A stretch of 36,076 nt of DNA. It comes from an uncultured Collinsella sp. (GTDB lineage: Bacteria; Actinomycetota; Coriobacteriia; Coriobacteriales; Coriobacteriaceae). Positions 16,979 to 24,544 of this stretch are shown piece after piece (position 1 is the stretch's first letter; each line of letters starts with the position of its first letter). Location of the stretch: positions 1 through 36,076 of the forward strand of contig CAKUHP010000017.1 of the NCBI GenBank assembly GCA_934658705.1, given 5' to 3'. A program made the translations under genes and the position numbers. Below the pieces are notes generated by a model. That model worked only from the letters and a program-made list of their open reading frames with translations. It was not told the DNA's origin and searched no databases.

Positions 16979-17404
16979 ATGAAGGCACTACTCAACGAGT
17001 TTAAGGAATTCATCAATCGCGGCAACGTGATGGACATGGCCGTCGGCGTCATCATCGGCGGCGCGTTTACCGCCATCGTGACCTCGCTTACCGATAACAT
17101 CATCAACCCGCTCATCTCCGTCATCGCCGGTGGCAGCGCCACCGAGATCTCGGGGCTGGTGGTGCCGGGCACCAATATCGACTTTGGCGCGTTCATCGGC
17201 GCGTGCATCAACTTTTTGATCGTGGCGGCGATTGTCTTTGCCATCGTCAAGGCGTTTAACAAGGCACAGGAGATTGGCGACAAGTTGGCCGGCGCCCCCG
17301 CCGAGGAAGCCGCCCCCAAGCCCGTCTGCCCTTATTGCCTGGAAGAGATAAACGAGGGCGCGACCAAATGCTGCCACTGCGGAAGCGAGCTGCCCAAGGC
17401 GTAG
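16979..17404 (+). CDS. mscL: Large-conductance mechanosensitive channel MscL with C-terminal zinc ribbon
   Basis: Protein of 141 residues. The N-terminus LNEFKEFINRGNVMDMAVGV and IIGGAFTAIVTSLTDNIINP form the amphipathic S1 helix and pore-lining TM1; TM2 is around 72-95. It relieves hypo-osmotic shock as a homopentamer in the membrane. After the short linker (APAEEAAPKP) there are two CxxC pairs, CPYC at 117-120 and CCHC at 131-134, spaced like a zinc ribbon, in place of the usual charged C-terminal helix. GAGGAG precedes ATG 16979. The gene stands alone and ends in a terminator. Confidence 0.93.
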   Translation: MKALLNEFKEFINRGNVMDMAVGVIIGGAFTAIVTSLTDNIINPLISVIAGGSATEISGLVVPGTNIDFGAFIGACINFLIVAAIVFAIVKAFNKAQEIGDKLAGAPAEEAAPKPVCPYCLEEINEGATKCCHCGSELPKA

Positions 17405-17466
17405 ACAGCATTTCCCTGCGACGGGCAATGGTCCCTTTCCCTGCCATGACATCACGAGCAAACAGA

Positions 17467-17488
17467 AATGGCCCCGCTTGGGGCCATT
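17467..17488 (+). terminator. Stem-loop terminator between convergent mscL and GNAT gene
   Basis: AATGGCCCC (17467-17475) and GGGGCCATT (17480-17488) pair around GCTT, followed by CTTCGTT. Placement between convergent genes suggests use in both directions. Confidence 0.75.
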
Positions 17489-17525
17489 CTTCGTTCGCGC
17501 GAATTGCCGATACGCAGCTCGGCCT

Positions 17526-18014
17526 TTACGCCTCGCGCAGCCAGTCAAAGGCAACGCGCGGCGTACCGTCCGACACATATACGACACCGGAGCGCTTAAA
17601 CCCAGCTTTGGCGATGGCGCCTTGCATGGGCAGGTTGTCCTGATGCGTGTCGATGCGCAGGTGATTGAAGCGTTCCTTGGCAAAGGCAAACATCGCAGCC
17701 GCGACACCATGCACGGTGCCGTCGGATGCCACGCGGTGCAGCACGGCATACGGGGCATCGCTGCGCCACTGACCGTCCTCGATCACATCGTAGGAACTGT
17801 CTGGCCCCGGCAGAAAGGCGAACGTCGCCACCACACGACCGTCTTCCTCGCACACATAGCTACCGCCCGCGGCGATATCGCTTTTGAGCTGCTCGGCCGA
17901 GGGCGTGCCCACCGGCCACTGCGTAGCATTGCCATGCTCGCGCATAAAAGTGCGGGCAGCGTCGTAGATAGCCATGACGGCGGGAATATCGGTATCGAGG
18001 GTTTTTCTGATCAT
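17526..18014 (-). CDS. GNAT family N-acetyltransferase
   Basis: Protein of 162 residues with the GNAT order: N-terminal IRKTLDTDIPAVMAIYDAA, central YVCEEDGRVVATFAF strand pair, LHRVASDGTVHGVAAAMFAFAKE (acetyl-CoA pyrophosphate-binding region, with a loosely kept R/Q-x-x-G-x-A motif) and LRIDTHQDNLPMQGAIAKAGFKRSG (the Asn-Pro-Met/Gly-Phe region of motif B). Substrate cannot be predicted. It is convergent with mscL and divergent from the small zinc protein at 18092; a dyad at 18037-18066 lies between the two starts. Only a weak GAGGT ribosome site is visible. Confidence 0.85.
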   Translation of the reverse strand: MIRKTLDTDIPAVMAIYDAARTFMREHGNATQWPVGTPSAEQLKSDIAAGGSYVCEEDGRVVATFAFLPGPDSSYDVIEDGQWRSDAPYAVLHRVASDGTVHGVAAAMFAFAKERFNHLRIDTHQDNLPMQGAIAKAGFKRSGVVYVSDGTPRVAFDWLREA

Positions 18015-18036
18015 CGCGCGGCGACCTCACGTTTAT

Positions 18037-18066
18037 TGGTATCACTTTGATTGAGCAATGATACCA
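18037..18066. promoter_or_regulatory. Dyad TGGTATCA/TGATACCA between divergent genes
   Basis: Perfect 8-base inverted repeats at 18037-18044 and 18059-18066, 14 bases apart, lie between the divergent starts of the GNAT and small zinc protein genes. They could be a shared operator. Function is inferred from position only. Confidence 0.45.
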
Positions 18067-18091
18067 GCGTTTGGAAAGGGGCGCGAAGCGG

Positions 18092-18388
18092 ATGGGAAGC
18101 AAAAAGCGAGCCGCCTGGTCAAAGGCCAAAAGCGAGTTTTTGGGCGCTGCCACCGGCGGCGATATGAGCGACCTGTTTGCGCGCGAAGGCAATCGTCGCG
18201 ACGCCCTGGATGCCGAGCGCGACGAAGCTTGGCGCTATAAGTCGTGCGAGCGCAAGAACCGCTACGATACGCGCGCCGAGGCCGAGGCCGTTATGGCCGA
18301 TTGCGAGAATCGTGGGCGTCGCGGCCTGGCCTGCTACAAATGCGAGTACTGCGGCGGCTGGCACCTAACGTCGCATCCCTGGAAATAG
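18092..18388 (+). CDS. Small uncharacterised protein with C-terminal CxxC zinc-finger-like motif
   Basis: Predicted 98 residues, basic, soluble. The C-terminal third contains KNRYDTRAEAEAVM then CYKCEYCGGWHLTS: cysteines in C-x2-C-x2-C order followed by Trp-His, consistent with a small metal-binding knuckle. I recognise similar short proteins in many bacterial and phage genomes but no function is known to me. ATG 18092 has AAAGGGG about 10 bases upstream; a TTG at 18071 is an alternative in-frame start. It sits alone between a divergent acetyltransferase and the convergent rsmJ gene. Confidence 0.72.
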   Translation: MGSKKRAAWSKAKSEFLGAATGGDMSDLFAREGNRRDALDAERDEAWRYKSCERKNRYDTRAEAEAVMADCENRGRRGLACYKCEYCGGWHLTSHPWK

Positions 18389-18423
18389 CCCCCATCGGCG
18401 CGATGCTGACCGTTGCGCACGGG

Positions 18424-19128
18424 CTACGGACGCGGCGGCACCAAAACGTCGTAGCGAACGGCCTTGCCCGCTAGTTGATAGCTCGGCTTTACTCCGGCAA
18501 GCAGCGGGCCCTTCACCGGCCGCTTAATAACGACCTTGCGCGGATGCACGGCAAGCGCCGCCTCAACCAGCGTCTCCTCATCGGCACACGGCTGTTCCAG
18601 ATGATGCAGCAGCTGGAACTTCTTTTTGACCGCTGCACTCTTGGTGCGCTCGGGGAACATGGGGTCCAGATACACCACGTCCGGCGCGGCGAGTTCGCCC
18701 TGTTCAATCGAAGCGGCGGTCTGATGAAGGCCGGCGATACTATCCTCGCCCGCATGCAGGCACATGCGGGCCACGGCATCCGCAAGCGCCAGATCGTCTG
18801 CCGCGCGGTCCAAGGCATCCTGCAGCAGCGCCGCGATCACGCAATCCTGCTCATACAGATCGACGGTAAAGCCCGCGGCGGCCAACAGCAGCGAATCCTC
18901 GCCAAAACCTGCCGTCGCATCAATTGCCCACGGATGTTCAATACCTTTCGTGCGCGCGGCCTTCACCAGCAGCTCCTGTTGCAGGCGGCCCTGCTTGAGT
19001 CGTGGAAGCATGCGGGCAAAATCGGCTCGCAACTCCATCGTGCCATCGGTGAGCGTGAGGCCCTCGGGCGTCCTGGTTAACTCGAGCCCTGCCGCCCGTG
19101 CAACAGAAAAGGGATCGACGACGCCCAT
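18424..19128 (-). CDS. rsmJ: 16S rRNA (guanine-1516-N2)-methyltransferase RsmJ-like
   Basis: Protein of 234 residues. The motif AIDATAGFGEDSLLLAAAG is SAM-binding motif I of the RsmJ (YhiQ) family, VDLYEQD is motif II, and VVYLDPMFPERTKSAAVKKKFQLLHHL is the diagnostic catalytic and conserved segment. The enzyme methylates G1516 of 16S rRNA in Escherichia coli. Length is near the usual 250. ATG 19128 follows AAGGAG at good spacing; GTG 19134 is less likely. A small membrane-protein gene ends 63 bases upstream, and a GACAAT -10-like sequence overlaps that stop. Confidence 0.87.
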   Translation of the reverse strand: MGVVDPFSVARAAGLELTRTPEGLTLTDGTMELRADFARMLPRLKQGRLQQELLVKAARTKGIEHPWAIDATAGFGEDSLLLAAAGFTVDLYEQDCVIAALLQDALDRAADDLALADAVARMCLHAGEDSIAGLHQTAASIEQGELAAPDVVYLDPMFPERTKSAAVKKKFQLLHHLEQPCADEETLVEAALAVHPRKVVIKRPVKGPLLAGVKPSYQLAGKAVRYDVLVPPRP

Positions 19129-19191
19129 GGGCACTCCTTAGCAAACAAAACGAATACATGGGCGCCATTCATGTCGGCACCCAACTGTCCG

Positions 19192-19332
19192 CTATTGTCC
19201 CACATGCGACATGGTCCACAGCATCCCAATGCAAAGCACCGCCATCAATCCCGTGCACACGGCAGCGATTACAGAATCGCTCATGCGCCTTCCCAACGAC
19301 CGCGGCTCACGCACCTGCTCTGCTCCGTACAT
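19192..19332 (-). CDS. Predicted 46-residue single-pass membrane protein
   Basis: On the minus strand a strong AAGGAGG lies 7 bases before ATG 19332 (an adjacent ATG at 19335 is also possible). The reading frame gives a short polar N-terminus (MYGAEQVREPRSLGRRMSD), then a hydrophobic stretch of about 21 residues (SVIAAVCTGLMAVLCIGMLW) and a short tail ending in HVGQ, then TAG. Ribosome site, start and membrane segment fit together well and the gene fills an otherwise empty stretch. No homologue is known to me. It is upstream of rsmJ on the same strand and may share its transcript. Confidence 0.7.
   Translation of the reverse strand: MYGAEQVREPRSLGRRMSDSVIAAVCTGLMAVLCIGMLWTMSHVGQ
19194..19202 (-). 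promoter_or_regulatory. Candidate extended -10 (TGGGACAAT) upstream of rsmJ
   Basis: Minus-strand TGGGACAAT overlaps the stop of the 46-residue gene, 66 bases before the rsmJ start. The same TGn-GACAAT word is found before rlmA and the potassium channel gene. Confidence 0.4.
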
Positions 19333-19489
19333 CATGGCTCCTCCTTCGGCCCAGCTCTTATCATGGCCCCATCATCGCAGCGCTGCGCATACGCTGCCAT
19401 CGATTTGGCTTACGCCCAGCTTTCCCTTTTGAAAGGTTGGACCGCGCAGGCAAGAGACGCTTTCAAACGCATGCACGCCGCCGTTGAAC

Positions 19490-19495
19490 TACAAT
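19490..19495 (+). promoter_or_regulatory. Candidate -10 (TACAAT) of small membrane protein gene
   Basis: TACAAT at 19490-19495 lies about 69 bases before ATG 19564. The surrounding 19336-19563 stretch has no other gene that I can support. Confidence 0.35.
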
Positions 19496-19563
19496 GTGCT
19501 TCACGATATGTGCCGCAACCTGGGTGCGACAGATTCTCCGCGCCCACATCGAAAGGACCAGCT

Positions 19564-19965
19564 ATGAGCGCCGCTCGCAAGACACTCAAAATCCTTGCCC
19601 TGATTTATTTTGTTCTGGGCATCGCAAGCCTCGTCATTGGAATTGCTGGCATCGCGACCGGCAAGCTCGAGTCCACCTACGGACCGAACGCCATGCTCGC
19701 CGCGGTCGTGATTATCGCCAAGGGTCTCGTCGACCTCGCCGCGGGCGTCGCGGGAATCAAGGGCGCCAACAAGCCTTCGCAGGTAGACGGCGCGTTTAAG
19801 CTCGGTATTATCGCCGCTGCCGCTACGCTCCTCCAAGCCGTGCTTACGCTTCCCGCGCTTGGTGGCGACGCCATCAACATTGGCGCCTTTGTCATCGTGG
19901 TGTACGACCTGTTCTTTGTTCAGCAGGCACACGCCGTTAAGGCCGAGAACAAGGATCGCCTGTAG
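19564..19965 (+). CDS. Small multi-pass membrane protein, uncharacterised
   Basis: Protein of 133 residues with four hydrophobic segments (about 8-30, 42-64, 76-95 and 98-118), giving a four-helix membrane protein. Charged termini (MSAARKTLK and AVKAENKDRL) suggest both ends are cytoplasmic. I recognise no catalytic motif; similar small four-TM proteins are frequent in Coriobacteriia and lack function assignments. GAAAGGA precedes ATG 19564. The reading frame stays open upstream, but that part lacks a ribosome site. A strong terminator follows at 20004-20039. Confidence 0.8.
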   Translation: MSAARKTLKILALIYFVLGIASLVIGIAGIATGKLESTYGPNAMLAAVVIIAKGLVDLAAGVAGIKGANKPSQVDGAFKLGIIAAAATLLQAVLTLPALGGDAINIGAFVIVVYDLFFVQQAHAVKAENKDRL

Positions 19966-20003
19966 GCACCCGTCTCTCATAACCCCTGCTATCAAGCAGC
20001 CAA

Positions 20004-20039
20004 AAAGGGCCGATCGCGTAGCAACGCGGTCGGCCCTTT
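20004..20039 (+). terminator. Intrinsic terminator after small membrane protein gene
   Basis: Sixteen-base arms AAAGGGCCGATCGCGT (20004-20019) and ACGCGGTCGGCCCTTT (20024-20039) pair with one mismatch around a 4-base loop and end in TTTACGTTT. Confidence 0.85.
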
Positions 20040-20055
20040 ACGTTTGCCCAGATAA

Positions 20056-20092
20056 AACCTGCCAAAATAAACCTGTCCCTTTTTGGCAGGTT
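20056..20092 (-). terminator. GGGAC-core palindrome acting as terminator of rlmA
   Basis: Arms AACCTGCCAAAA (20056-20067) and TTTTGGCAGGTT (20081-20092) are perfect. On the minus strand the centre reads AGGGACAGGTTTA and a TTTTATC tail follows, as in an intrinsic terminator. The 3' arm overlaps the TAA stop of rlmA. Confidence 0.75.
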
Positions 20093-20903
20093 AGTGGCGG
20101 TACTCGGCGATGATGAAGTCGATATCGGTTTGAAGGGTGTCCAGGTTTGCCAGGCGTTCTTTGTCGGCAGGGCGCGTGCGGTAGTAGTAGGGCGTCATCT
20201 GGAAGACGGCCTCGATGTCCGCTTGCGTCTGGAGGGTGATAGAAGCCGTCACACGCTGTGTACCGACCAGCTCAAGCTCGGCGGTCTGCGGAAGCTTTTC
20301 GTCGTTGAGGTACGGCGTGTCGTAGAGCACTTCTTTGAGCCCAAACAGATGACGGGCACCCGGCACCACGGTGTAGAGCGAGCCCTCGGGTGCCAGCACA
20401 CGGGCAAATTCGCGCTCATTAAAAGGAGCAAAGAGCTCGGTCACCATATCGAAGGCGCCGTCCGCCACGGGGATGTCCTTCATGTTGGCCACGAAGTAGG
20501 TCGCATCGCCACGTTTGGCAGCCAGGCGAACCATCTCCTTGCCCAGGTCGAATCCGTAGGCGTCAACGCCCGGCACCGCACCCATAGCGCTCGTGTAATA
20601 GCCCTCGCCGCAGCAAATGTCGAGCAGGGTCAGCGGCGTGTCCGCGGACGCCCCACACTCAACCGCACGCTCGCGCACCAGCTCGACCATCGCATCACGC
20701 AACGACGCATAGTAGTCGCGGTTGAGAAAGTCACGACGGCTGCGCGCCTGCGACTTGGGATCGCCCATGGAGTCACCGCTCTTGGACGAGCGCAACAGGT
20801 ACAGATAGCCCTCGCGCGCGCGATCGAATCGATGCCCACCCGCGCACACGGCTCCACGTTCGTCATCCACCAACGGCTCATGGCAAACGGGACACAACAA
20901 CAT
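20091..20903 (-). CDS. rlmA: 23S rRNA (guanine-N1)-methyltransferase, RlmA family
   Basis: Protein of 270 residues. An N-terminal zinc finger uses C4, C7, C20 and H24 (CPVC then CAGGH), followed by HRFDRAREGYLYLL and DSMGDPKSQARSRRDFLNRDYY, the signature of RlmA-type enzymes. SAM motif I is LLDICCGEGYYT and the substrate loop is ELFAPFNEREFARVLAPEGSL. RlmA(I) methylates G745 and RlmA(II) methylates G748 of 23S rRNA; the latter affects macrolide sensitivity. Which base is used here cannot be decided from sequence alone. AAGGAG precedes the ATG. The stop codon lies within the palindrome at 20056-20092. Confidence 0.88.
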   Translation of the reverse strand: MLLCPVCHEPLVDDERGAVCAGGHRFDRAREGYLYLLRSSKSGDSMGDPKSQARSRRDFLNRDYYASLRDAMVELVRERAVECGASADTPLTLLDICCGEGYYTSAMGAVPGVDAYGFDLGKEMVRLAAKRGDATYFVANMKDIPVADGAFDMVTELFAPFNEREFARVLAPEGSLYTVVPGARHLFGLKEVLYDTPYLNDEKLPQTAELELVGTQRVTASITLQTQADIEAVFQMTPYYYRTRPADKERLANLDTLQTDIDFIIAEYRH

Positions 20904-20938
20904 GGCAACTCCTTAGCACGGACAACACAATGCCCACC

Positions 20939-20947
20939 ATTGTCTCA
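20939..20947 (-). promoter_or_regulatory. Extended -10 (TGAGACAAT) of rlmA
   Basis: Minus-strand TGAGACAAT is 36 bases before the rlmA ATG. It is part of an 18-base block GGGGAGGCGTGAGACAAT that recurs with one change upstream of the potassium channel gene. Confidence 0.5.
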
Positions 20948-20964
20948 CGCCTCCCCCACATGGC

Positions 20965-21050
20965 GGCACTTGGGGACGTTCCTTTTCTGCCGGCACTTTA
21001 GGAACGTCCCCAAGTGCCGGGTGAAAAGGAACGTCCCCAAGTGCCGGGTG
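20965..21050. repeat. GGGGACGTTCC repeat cluster (27-bp tandem plus inverted copy)
   Basis: Two direct copies (21000-21023 and 21027-21050, period 27) of a unit containing AGGAACGTCCCCAAGTGCC are preceded by its inverted copy at 20965-20986. The inverted copy and the second direct copy are complementary over 22 bases (20965-20986 with 21024-21045). The cluster fills the space between divergent rlmA and the MATE gene. It is closely matched in architecture by 35415-35480. Confidence 0.9.
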
Positions 21051-21117
21051 GTTGCATTAGGAGTATCATCGTCTGCGCAAATGAGCATTGAAGCGCATAT
21101 AAAGAGATTGAGAGCGT

Positions 21118-22500
21118 ATGGCTGAAACCGCATCTAAGCACATCGACATGACCACTGGCTCGCTGTGGCGCAACATTCCCCTGTTTGCCTTTCCCGTCGC
21201 GGCCACGAGCATCCTGGAGCAACTTTCGAATCTCATCGCCACGGTTATTATCGGCAACTTCTCGGGCGATCAGGGAACCCTTGCCATGGCGGCGGTAGGC
21301 TCCAACGTTCCGCTCACCAGCCTCATGCTCAACCTGTTTATCGGCATGTCACTCGGCTCCAACGTGGTCATCGCCAACGCCATCGGCCGCAACGACCAAA
21401 ACATGGTCAAGCGCGCCGTCCACACCTCGATCCTCATGGCACTCGTGGGCTTTGTCGTCATCGCGCTGGGCGAGATCTTTGCCGAGCCCATGCTCGCCGC
21501 GCTCAACGTCCCTGCCGAAACCATGCCGCTCGCATCGCTCTATCTGCGCGTCTTTTTGCTGAGCATGCCCTCGATCCTGCTCTACAACTTCGAAGCCGCG
21601 GTCTTCCGCTCCGTCGGCATCACCCGCATGCCGTTGCAGGCGCTTGCCGTGTCCACCGTCCTCAACATCTGTCTGGACCTTATCTTTGTCCCCGTGCTTC
21701 ACTGGGGTGTCGCAGGTGTGGCCATCGCCACCGCCATCGCCTACACCACGAGCGCCGTCACACTCTTTATCCGCCTACTCAAGACCGACTCCGTCGTCCG
21801 CGTCAACCCGCGCGACCTCGCCATCGACCCCGTCGCCCTCAAGCGCATCGTCAAGATCGGCCTGCCCGCCGGCATCCAGAGCGCCGTCTTTGCCGTCGCC
21901 AACATCATCATCCAGTCTGCCATCAACAGCCTGGGCACCGAGGTCATGGCGGCCTCGAGCGCAGCCATGAGCCTGGAGTACGTGTGCTACAACCTGCTCA
22001 ACAGCTTTAGCCAGGCCTGCACCACCTTTGTGGGACAAAACCACGGTGCCCGCCAGATCGACCGCTGCACCAAGACACTTAAGGTCTGCCTGGTCGAAGG
22101 CGGTATTGTCGCGCTCACCACCATCGTTATCATCGTCGGCCTGGGACGCGAGATTCTGTCACTGTTCAACAGCGATCCCAACATCGTCTCAATCGGCTAT
22201 ATCCGCGTGTGCTCGATCTTCCCGGCGTACGCCTTTAGCATGTTCTACGAGAACATGTCCGGCTACCTGCGCGGCTTTGGCATCTCGCTCATGCCTGCCC
22301 TCATCACCATGATCTGTGTCTGCGGCATTCGCTTCTATTGGGTGTTCTGCGTCTTCCCGCACTTCCGCACCTTTGCGAACATCATGATGGTCTACCCCAT
22401 CAGCCTGGGCACCACGGCGTTCTTTATGGTCGTGGCCGTGCTGCTCTGCCACCCGGCGCGCACGTACCGCCTTGCTCAGGCCAAGGCAGGGGCGCGTTAG
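21118..22500 (+). CDS. MATE family multidrug/sodium antiporter
   Basis: Protein of 460 residues with twelve hydrophobic segments in two six-helix halves. The start GSLWRNIPLFAFPVAATSILEQLSNLIATVIIG is typical of the MatE domain, and the second half begins near LKRIVKIGLPAGIQSAVFAVAN. MATE proteins export cationic drugs or metabolites in exchange for Na+ or H+. Length matches the family. ATG 21118 follows a modest GAGAG site. A TATCAT -10-like hexamer is at 21063-21068, directly after the GGGGACGTTCC repeats. The LysR gene downstream is convergent and ends 26 bases away. Confidence 0.9.
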   Translation: MAETASKHIDMTTGSLWRNIPLFAFPVAATSILEQLSNLIATVIIGNFSGDQGTLAMAAVGSNVPLTSLMLNLFIGMSLGSNVVIANAIGRNDQNMVKRAVHTSILMALVGFVVIALGEIFAEPMLAALNVPAETMPLASLYLRVFLLSMPSILLYNFEAAVFRSVGITRMPLQALAVSTVLNICLDLIFVPVLHWGVAGVAIATAIAYTTSAVTLFIRLLKTDSVVRVNPRDLAIDPVALKRIVKIGLPAGIQSAVFAVANIIIQSAINSLGTEVMAASSAAMSLEYVCYNLLNSFSQACTTFVGQNHGARQIDRCTKTLKVCLVEGGIVALTTIVIIVGLGREILSLFNSDPNIVSIGYIRVCSIFPAYAFSMFYENMSGYLRGFGISLMPALITMICVCGIRFYWVFCVFPHFRTFANIMMVYPISLGTTAFFMVVAVLLCHPARTYRLAQAKAGAR

Positions 22501-22526
22501 GCGAAACCCCGAGCACCACGCAATCG

Positions 22527-23393
22527 CTAACTCACGATATGCGAGCTCATGTAATCGATAAAGCGCCTGGTGGCAATGGGCATGGTGTCCCAGCTGCGCC
22601 AGGCCGCCACCACGTCGCGCGAGGGGGCATGCACGATAGGCCGCACGCGAATATCTGCCCGCATACCCTCGACAGTCCGACGGTAGAGCATGCTCACGCC
22701 CAGCCCCTCCTCAACCATCGCCATAATGGTGTAGTCATCGGTGACCTCGCTCGTCACATGCGGCGATAGCCCGTATGCGGCAAACGCGTCAAGCACCAGG
22801 CTCTGTTCGCCTTCGTCCAGCAGCACAAATGGCTCGGACGCCAAATCGGCAAGCGTGACCTTTTCCTTTGCCGTCAGCGGATGCGTTGCCGGCAGCAGCG
22901 CCACGAGCTCATCGTGATAGACCACGCGCTTCTGAAGCCCGGCGGTAAACCCACGTGCCGTAAAGCAAAAATCCACCACGCCGTCGTGCACCCACTGGGC
23001 ATTGCGCGTGTAATCACCCTGTTTGAGGGTAAAACGCACACCCGGATGCAGCGTTCCAAAGTCGCGGATCACGCGCGGCAGCACGGTTCGGCTCACGTTG
23101 GTAAACGTTGCAATGCGAATGTCGGTCGACGACAGGCCCAGCAGCTCCTGGCGCTTGCCCTCGAGCTCGGCCTCGGCCGTCACGATCTGACGCAGGTACG
23201 GTAGGTACTGCTTACCGTCGCGCGTAAGCGAGACGCCCTGCTTACCGCGTTCGATGAGCGTGGTGCCCAGCTCGCGTTCGAGCGCCTTGACCGCCTGGCT
23301 CACCGCGCTTTGCGTATAGCCCAGCTCGTCGGCCGCGCTCTTAAGACTGCCACGATCGACCACCATACAAACAATCTGATACCGCGATGCCAT
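22527..23393 (-). CDS. LysR family transcriptional regulator
   Basis: Protein of 288 residues. The N-terminal winged helix-turn-helix (about 1-60) reads SLKSAADELGYTQSAVSQAVKALERELGTTLIERGKQGVSLT, the LysR signature, followed by a linker helix and the periplasmic-binding-like effector domain (about 90-288). LysR proteins usually control the divergently transcribed neighbour, here the EamA transporter at 23552, in response to a small molecule. The effector is unknown. No strong Shine-Dalgarno is visible before the start at 23393; the intergenic region to 23551 is 158 bases. Confidence 0.9.
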   Translation of the reverse strand: MASRYQIVCMVVDRGSLKSAADELGYTQSAVSQAVKALERELGTTLIERGKQGVSLTRDGKQYLPYLRQIVTAEAELEGKRQELLGLSSTDIRIATFTNVSRTVLPRVIRDFGTLHPGVRFTLKQGDYTRNAQWVHDGVVDFCFTARGFTAGLQKRVVYHDELVALLPATHPLTAKEKVTLADLASEPFVLLDEGEQSLVLDAFAAYGLSPHVTSEVTDDYTIMAMVEEGLGVSMLYRRTVEGMRADIRVRPIVHAPSRDVVAAWRSWDTMPIATRRFIDYMSSHIVS

Positions 23394-23551
23394 CTTGCCT
23401 CCACATTGACGCAGTCGTAAAACGTTTTGCCAGCGCTTTTCTTGCCTACATTAGCTTTGCTTAATCATACTGAAGATACATTCGCTTTACTACATCCATA
23501 TCTGGGCGCAGAATCCTTTTTGCGAAACCGTTCTGTAACAAAAGGAGTCCC
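23394..23551. promoter_or_regulatory. Divergent LysR/EamA control region
   Basis: An AT-rich island (about 23440-23500) within otherwise GC-rich DNA probably holds both promoters and the LysR site. A loose T-N11-A-type dyad, TTAGCTTTGCTTAA, occurs near 23451-23464, and TTGCCT with TCATAC about 17 bases apart could be a plus-strand promoter. None of these is strong enough to name as the operator. Confidence 0.35.
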
Positions 23552-24454
23552 ATGGATCGCAAAAAAGCAATCGCGCTCTCATTTTCCGTTCCCGTTGCAT
23601 GGGGCTTTTCGTACCCCCTCATGAAGATCGGCATGGACAGCATGAACGCCACGAGCATCGTCGCGCTGCGCTGCCTCATCGCCTTTGCGGCCTGCTTGTT
23701 GCTCTTCCATAAGCACGCCTTCCGCATCAACCGCGACCTTATGGTCCGCGCCGCCATCATCGGCGCCATCATGGCAACCGAGCTCACCTGCATGTGCCTG
23801 GGCTCCAGCCTCACCTCCGCCTCCACCGCTGGCTTTTTGCAGAGCCTGACGGTCGTAATCGTTCCGTTTGCCAACGCCGCCCTACTGCGTCGCGCCCCCG
23901 AGCGCAAGGTGCTCGTCGGCACCGCTATCGTCACCTGCGGCATGCTGCTGCTCTCGGGCGCCGACTTTACCAGCCTGAACCCCGGCGCGATCATCATGCT
24001 GCTCTCCGCCTTTGTCTACGCCGGGCACATCATCGTTGCCAAGCGTTTTGTCGAAGAAGTCGACCCACTGTCCCTGGGCGTTTGGCAGCTGGGCTTTGGC
24101 GGCCTGTTCTCGGGCATCGCCGCATGCGTCTTTGGCGGCTTTACGCTTCCCAGCACGCCCAGCGAGATTGTGGTCGTCGTTGCCCTCGCGCTCATCTGCT
24201 CTGCCTACGGCTTTATCACCCAGACGATCGTGCAGCCCCACGTGCCCGCCGAGACCACCGGCTTTGCCTTCTCGCTCGAGCCGGTCTGCTCCGCCGTCTT
24301 CTCGTTCTTCCTCGTTGGCGAAGTCCTGAGCCCCATCGCCTTCTTTGGCGCTGCCCTCATCCTCACCGGCGTCATGGTGGCGACCGTCGAGCTTCCGCGC
24401 CTTCATGCACGCAGCCACGCTCGTATAGCAGGAACACCCGAGCACGTCTCCTAG
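23552..24454 (+). CDS. EamA/DMT-superfamily transporter
   Basis: Protein of 300 residues with about ten membrane helices in two EamA repeats (first around 7-140, second around 150-285). Motifs such as PVAWGFSYPLMKIGMD, LRCLIAFAACLLLF, STAGFLQSLTVVIVP and the second-repeat FSLEPVCSAVFSFFLVGEVLSP are characteristic. Members export amino acids, purines or other metabolites. AAAAGGAG lies before the ATG. Being divergent from a LysR gene, it is probably the regulated target. Another EamA protein at 30945 is of a different subgroup. Confidence 0.9.
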   Translation: MDRKKAIALSFSVPVAWGFSYPLMKIGMDSMNATSIVALRCLIAFAACLLLFHKHAFRINRDLMVRAAIIGAIMATELTCMCLGSSLTSASTAGFLQSLTVVIVPFANAALLRRAPERKVLVGTAIVTCGMLLLSGADFTSLNPGAIIMLLSAFVYAGHIIVAKRFVEEVDPLSLGVWQLGFGGLFSGIAACVFGGFTLPSTPSEIVVVVALALICSAYGFITQTIVQPHVPAETTGFAFSLEPVCSAVFSFFLVGEVLSPIAFFGAALILTGVMVATVELPRLHARSHARIAGTPEHVS

Positions 24455-24503
24455 AGCTCCGCGCTTTTATACACACCGCGGTCCAGCAGCCATCGGACGC
24501 CCT

Positions 24504-24509
24504 TACAAT
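24504..24509 (+). promoter_or_regulatory. Candidate -10 (TACAAT) of ung
   Basis: TACAAT lies 35 bases before the ung ATG at 24545; no good -35 is seen. Confidence 0.45.
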
Positions 24510-24544
24510 AGATGCCAGCAAAGCATCTACGTACAAGGAGCCCC

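Noticed and set aside
17405..17460. Imperfect GGGCA...TGCC palindrome with TCCCTTT after mscL as another GGGAC-family copy
   Set aside because: The arms are only 4-5 bases and the GGGAC core is incomplete.
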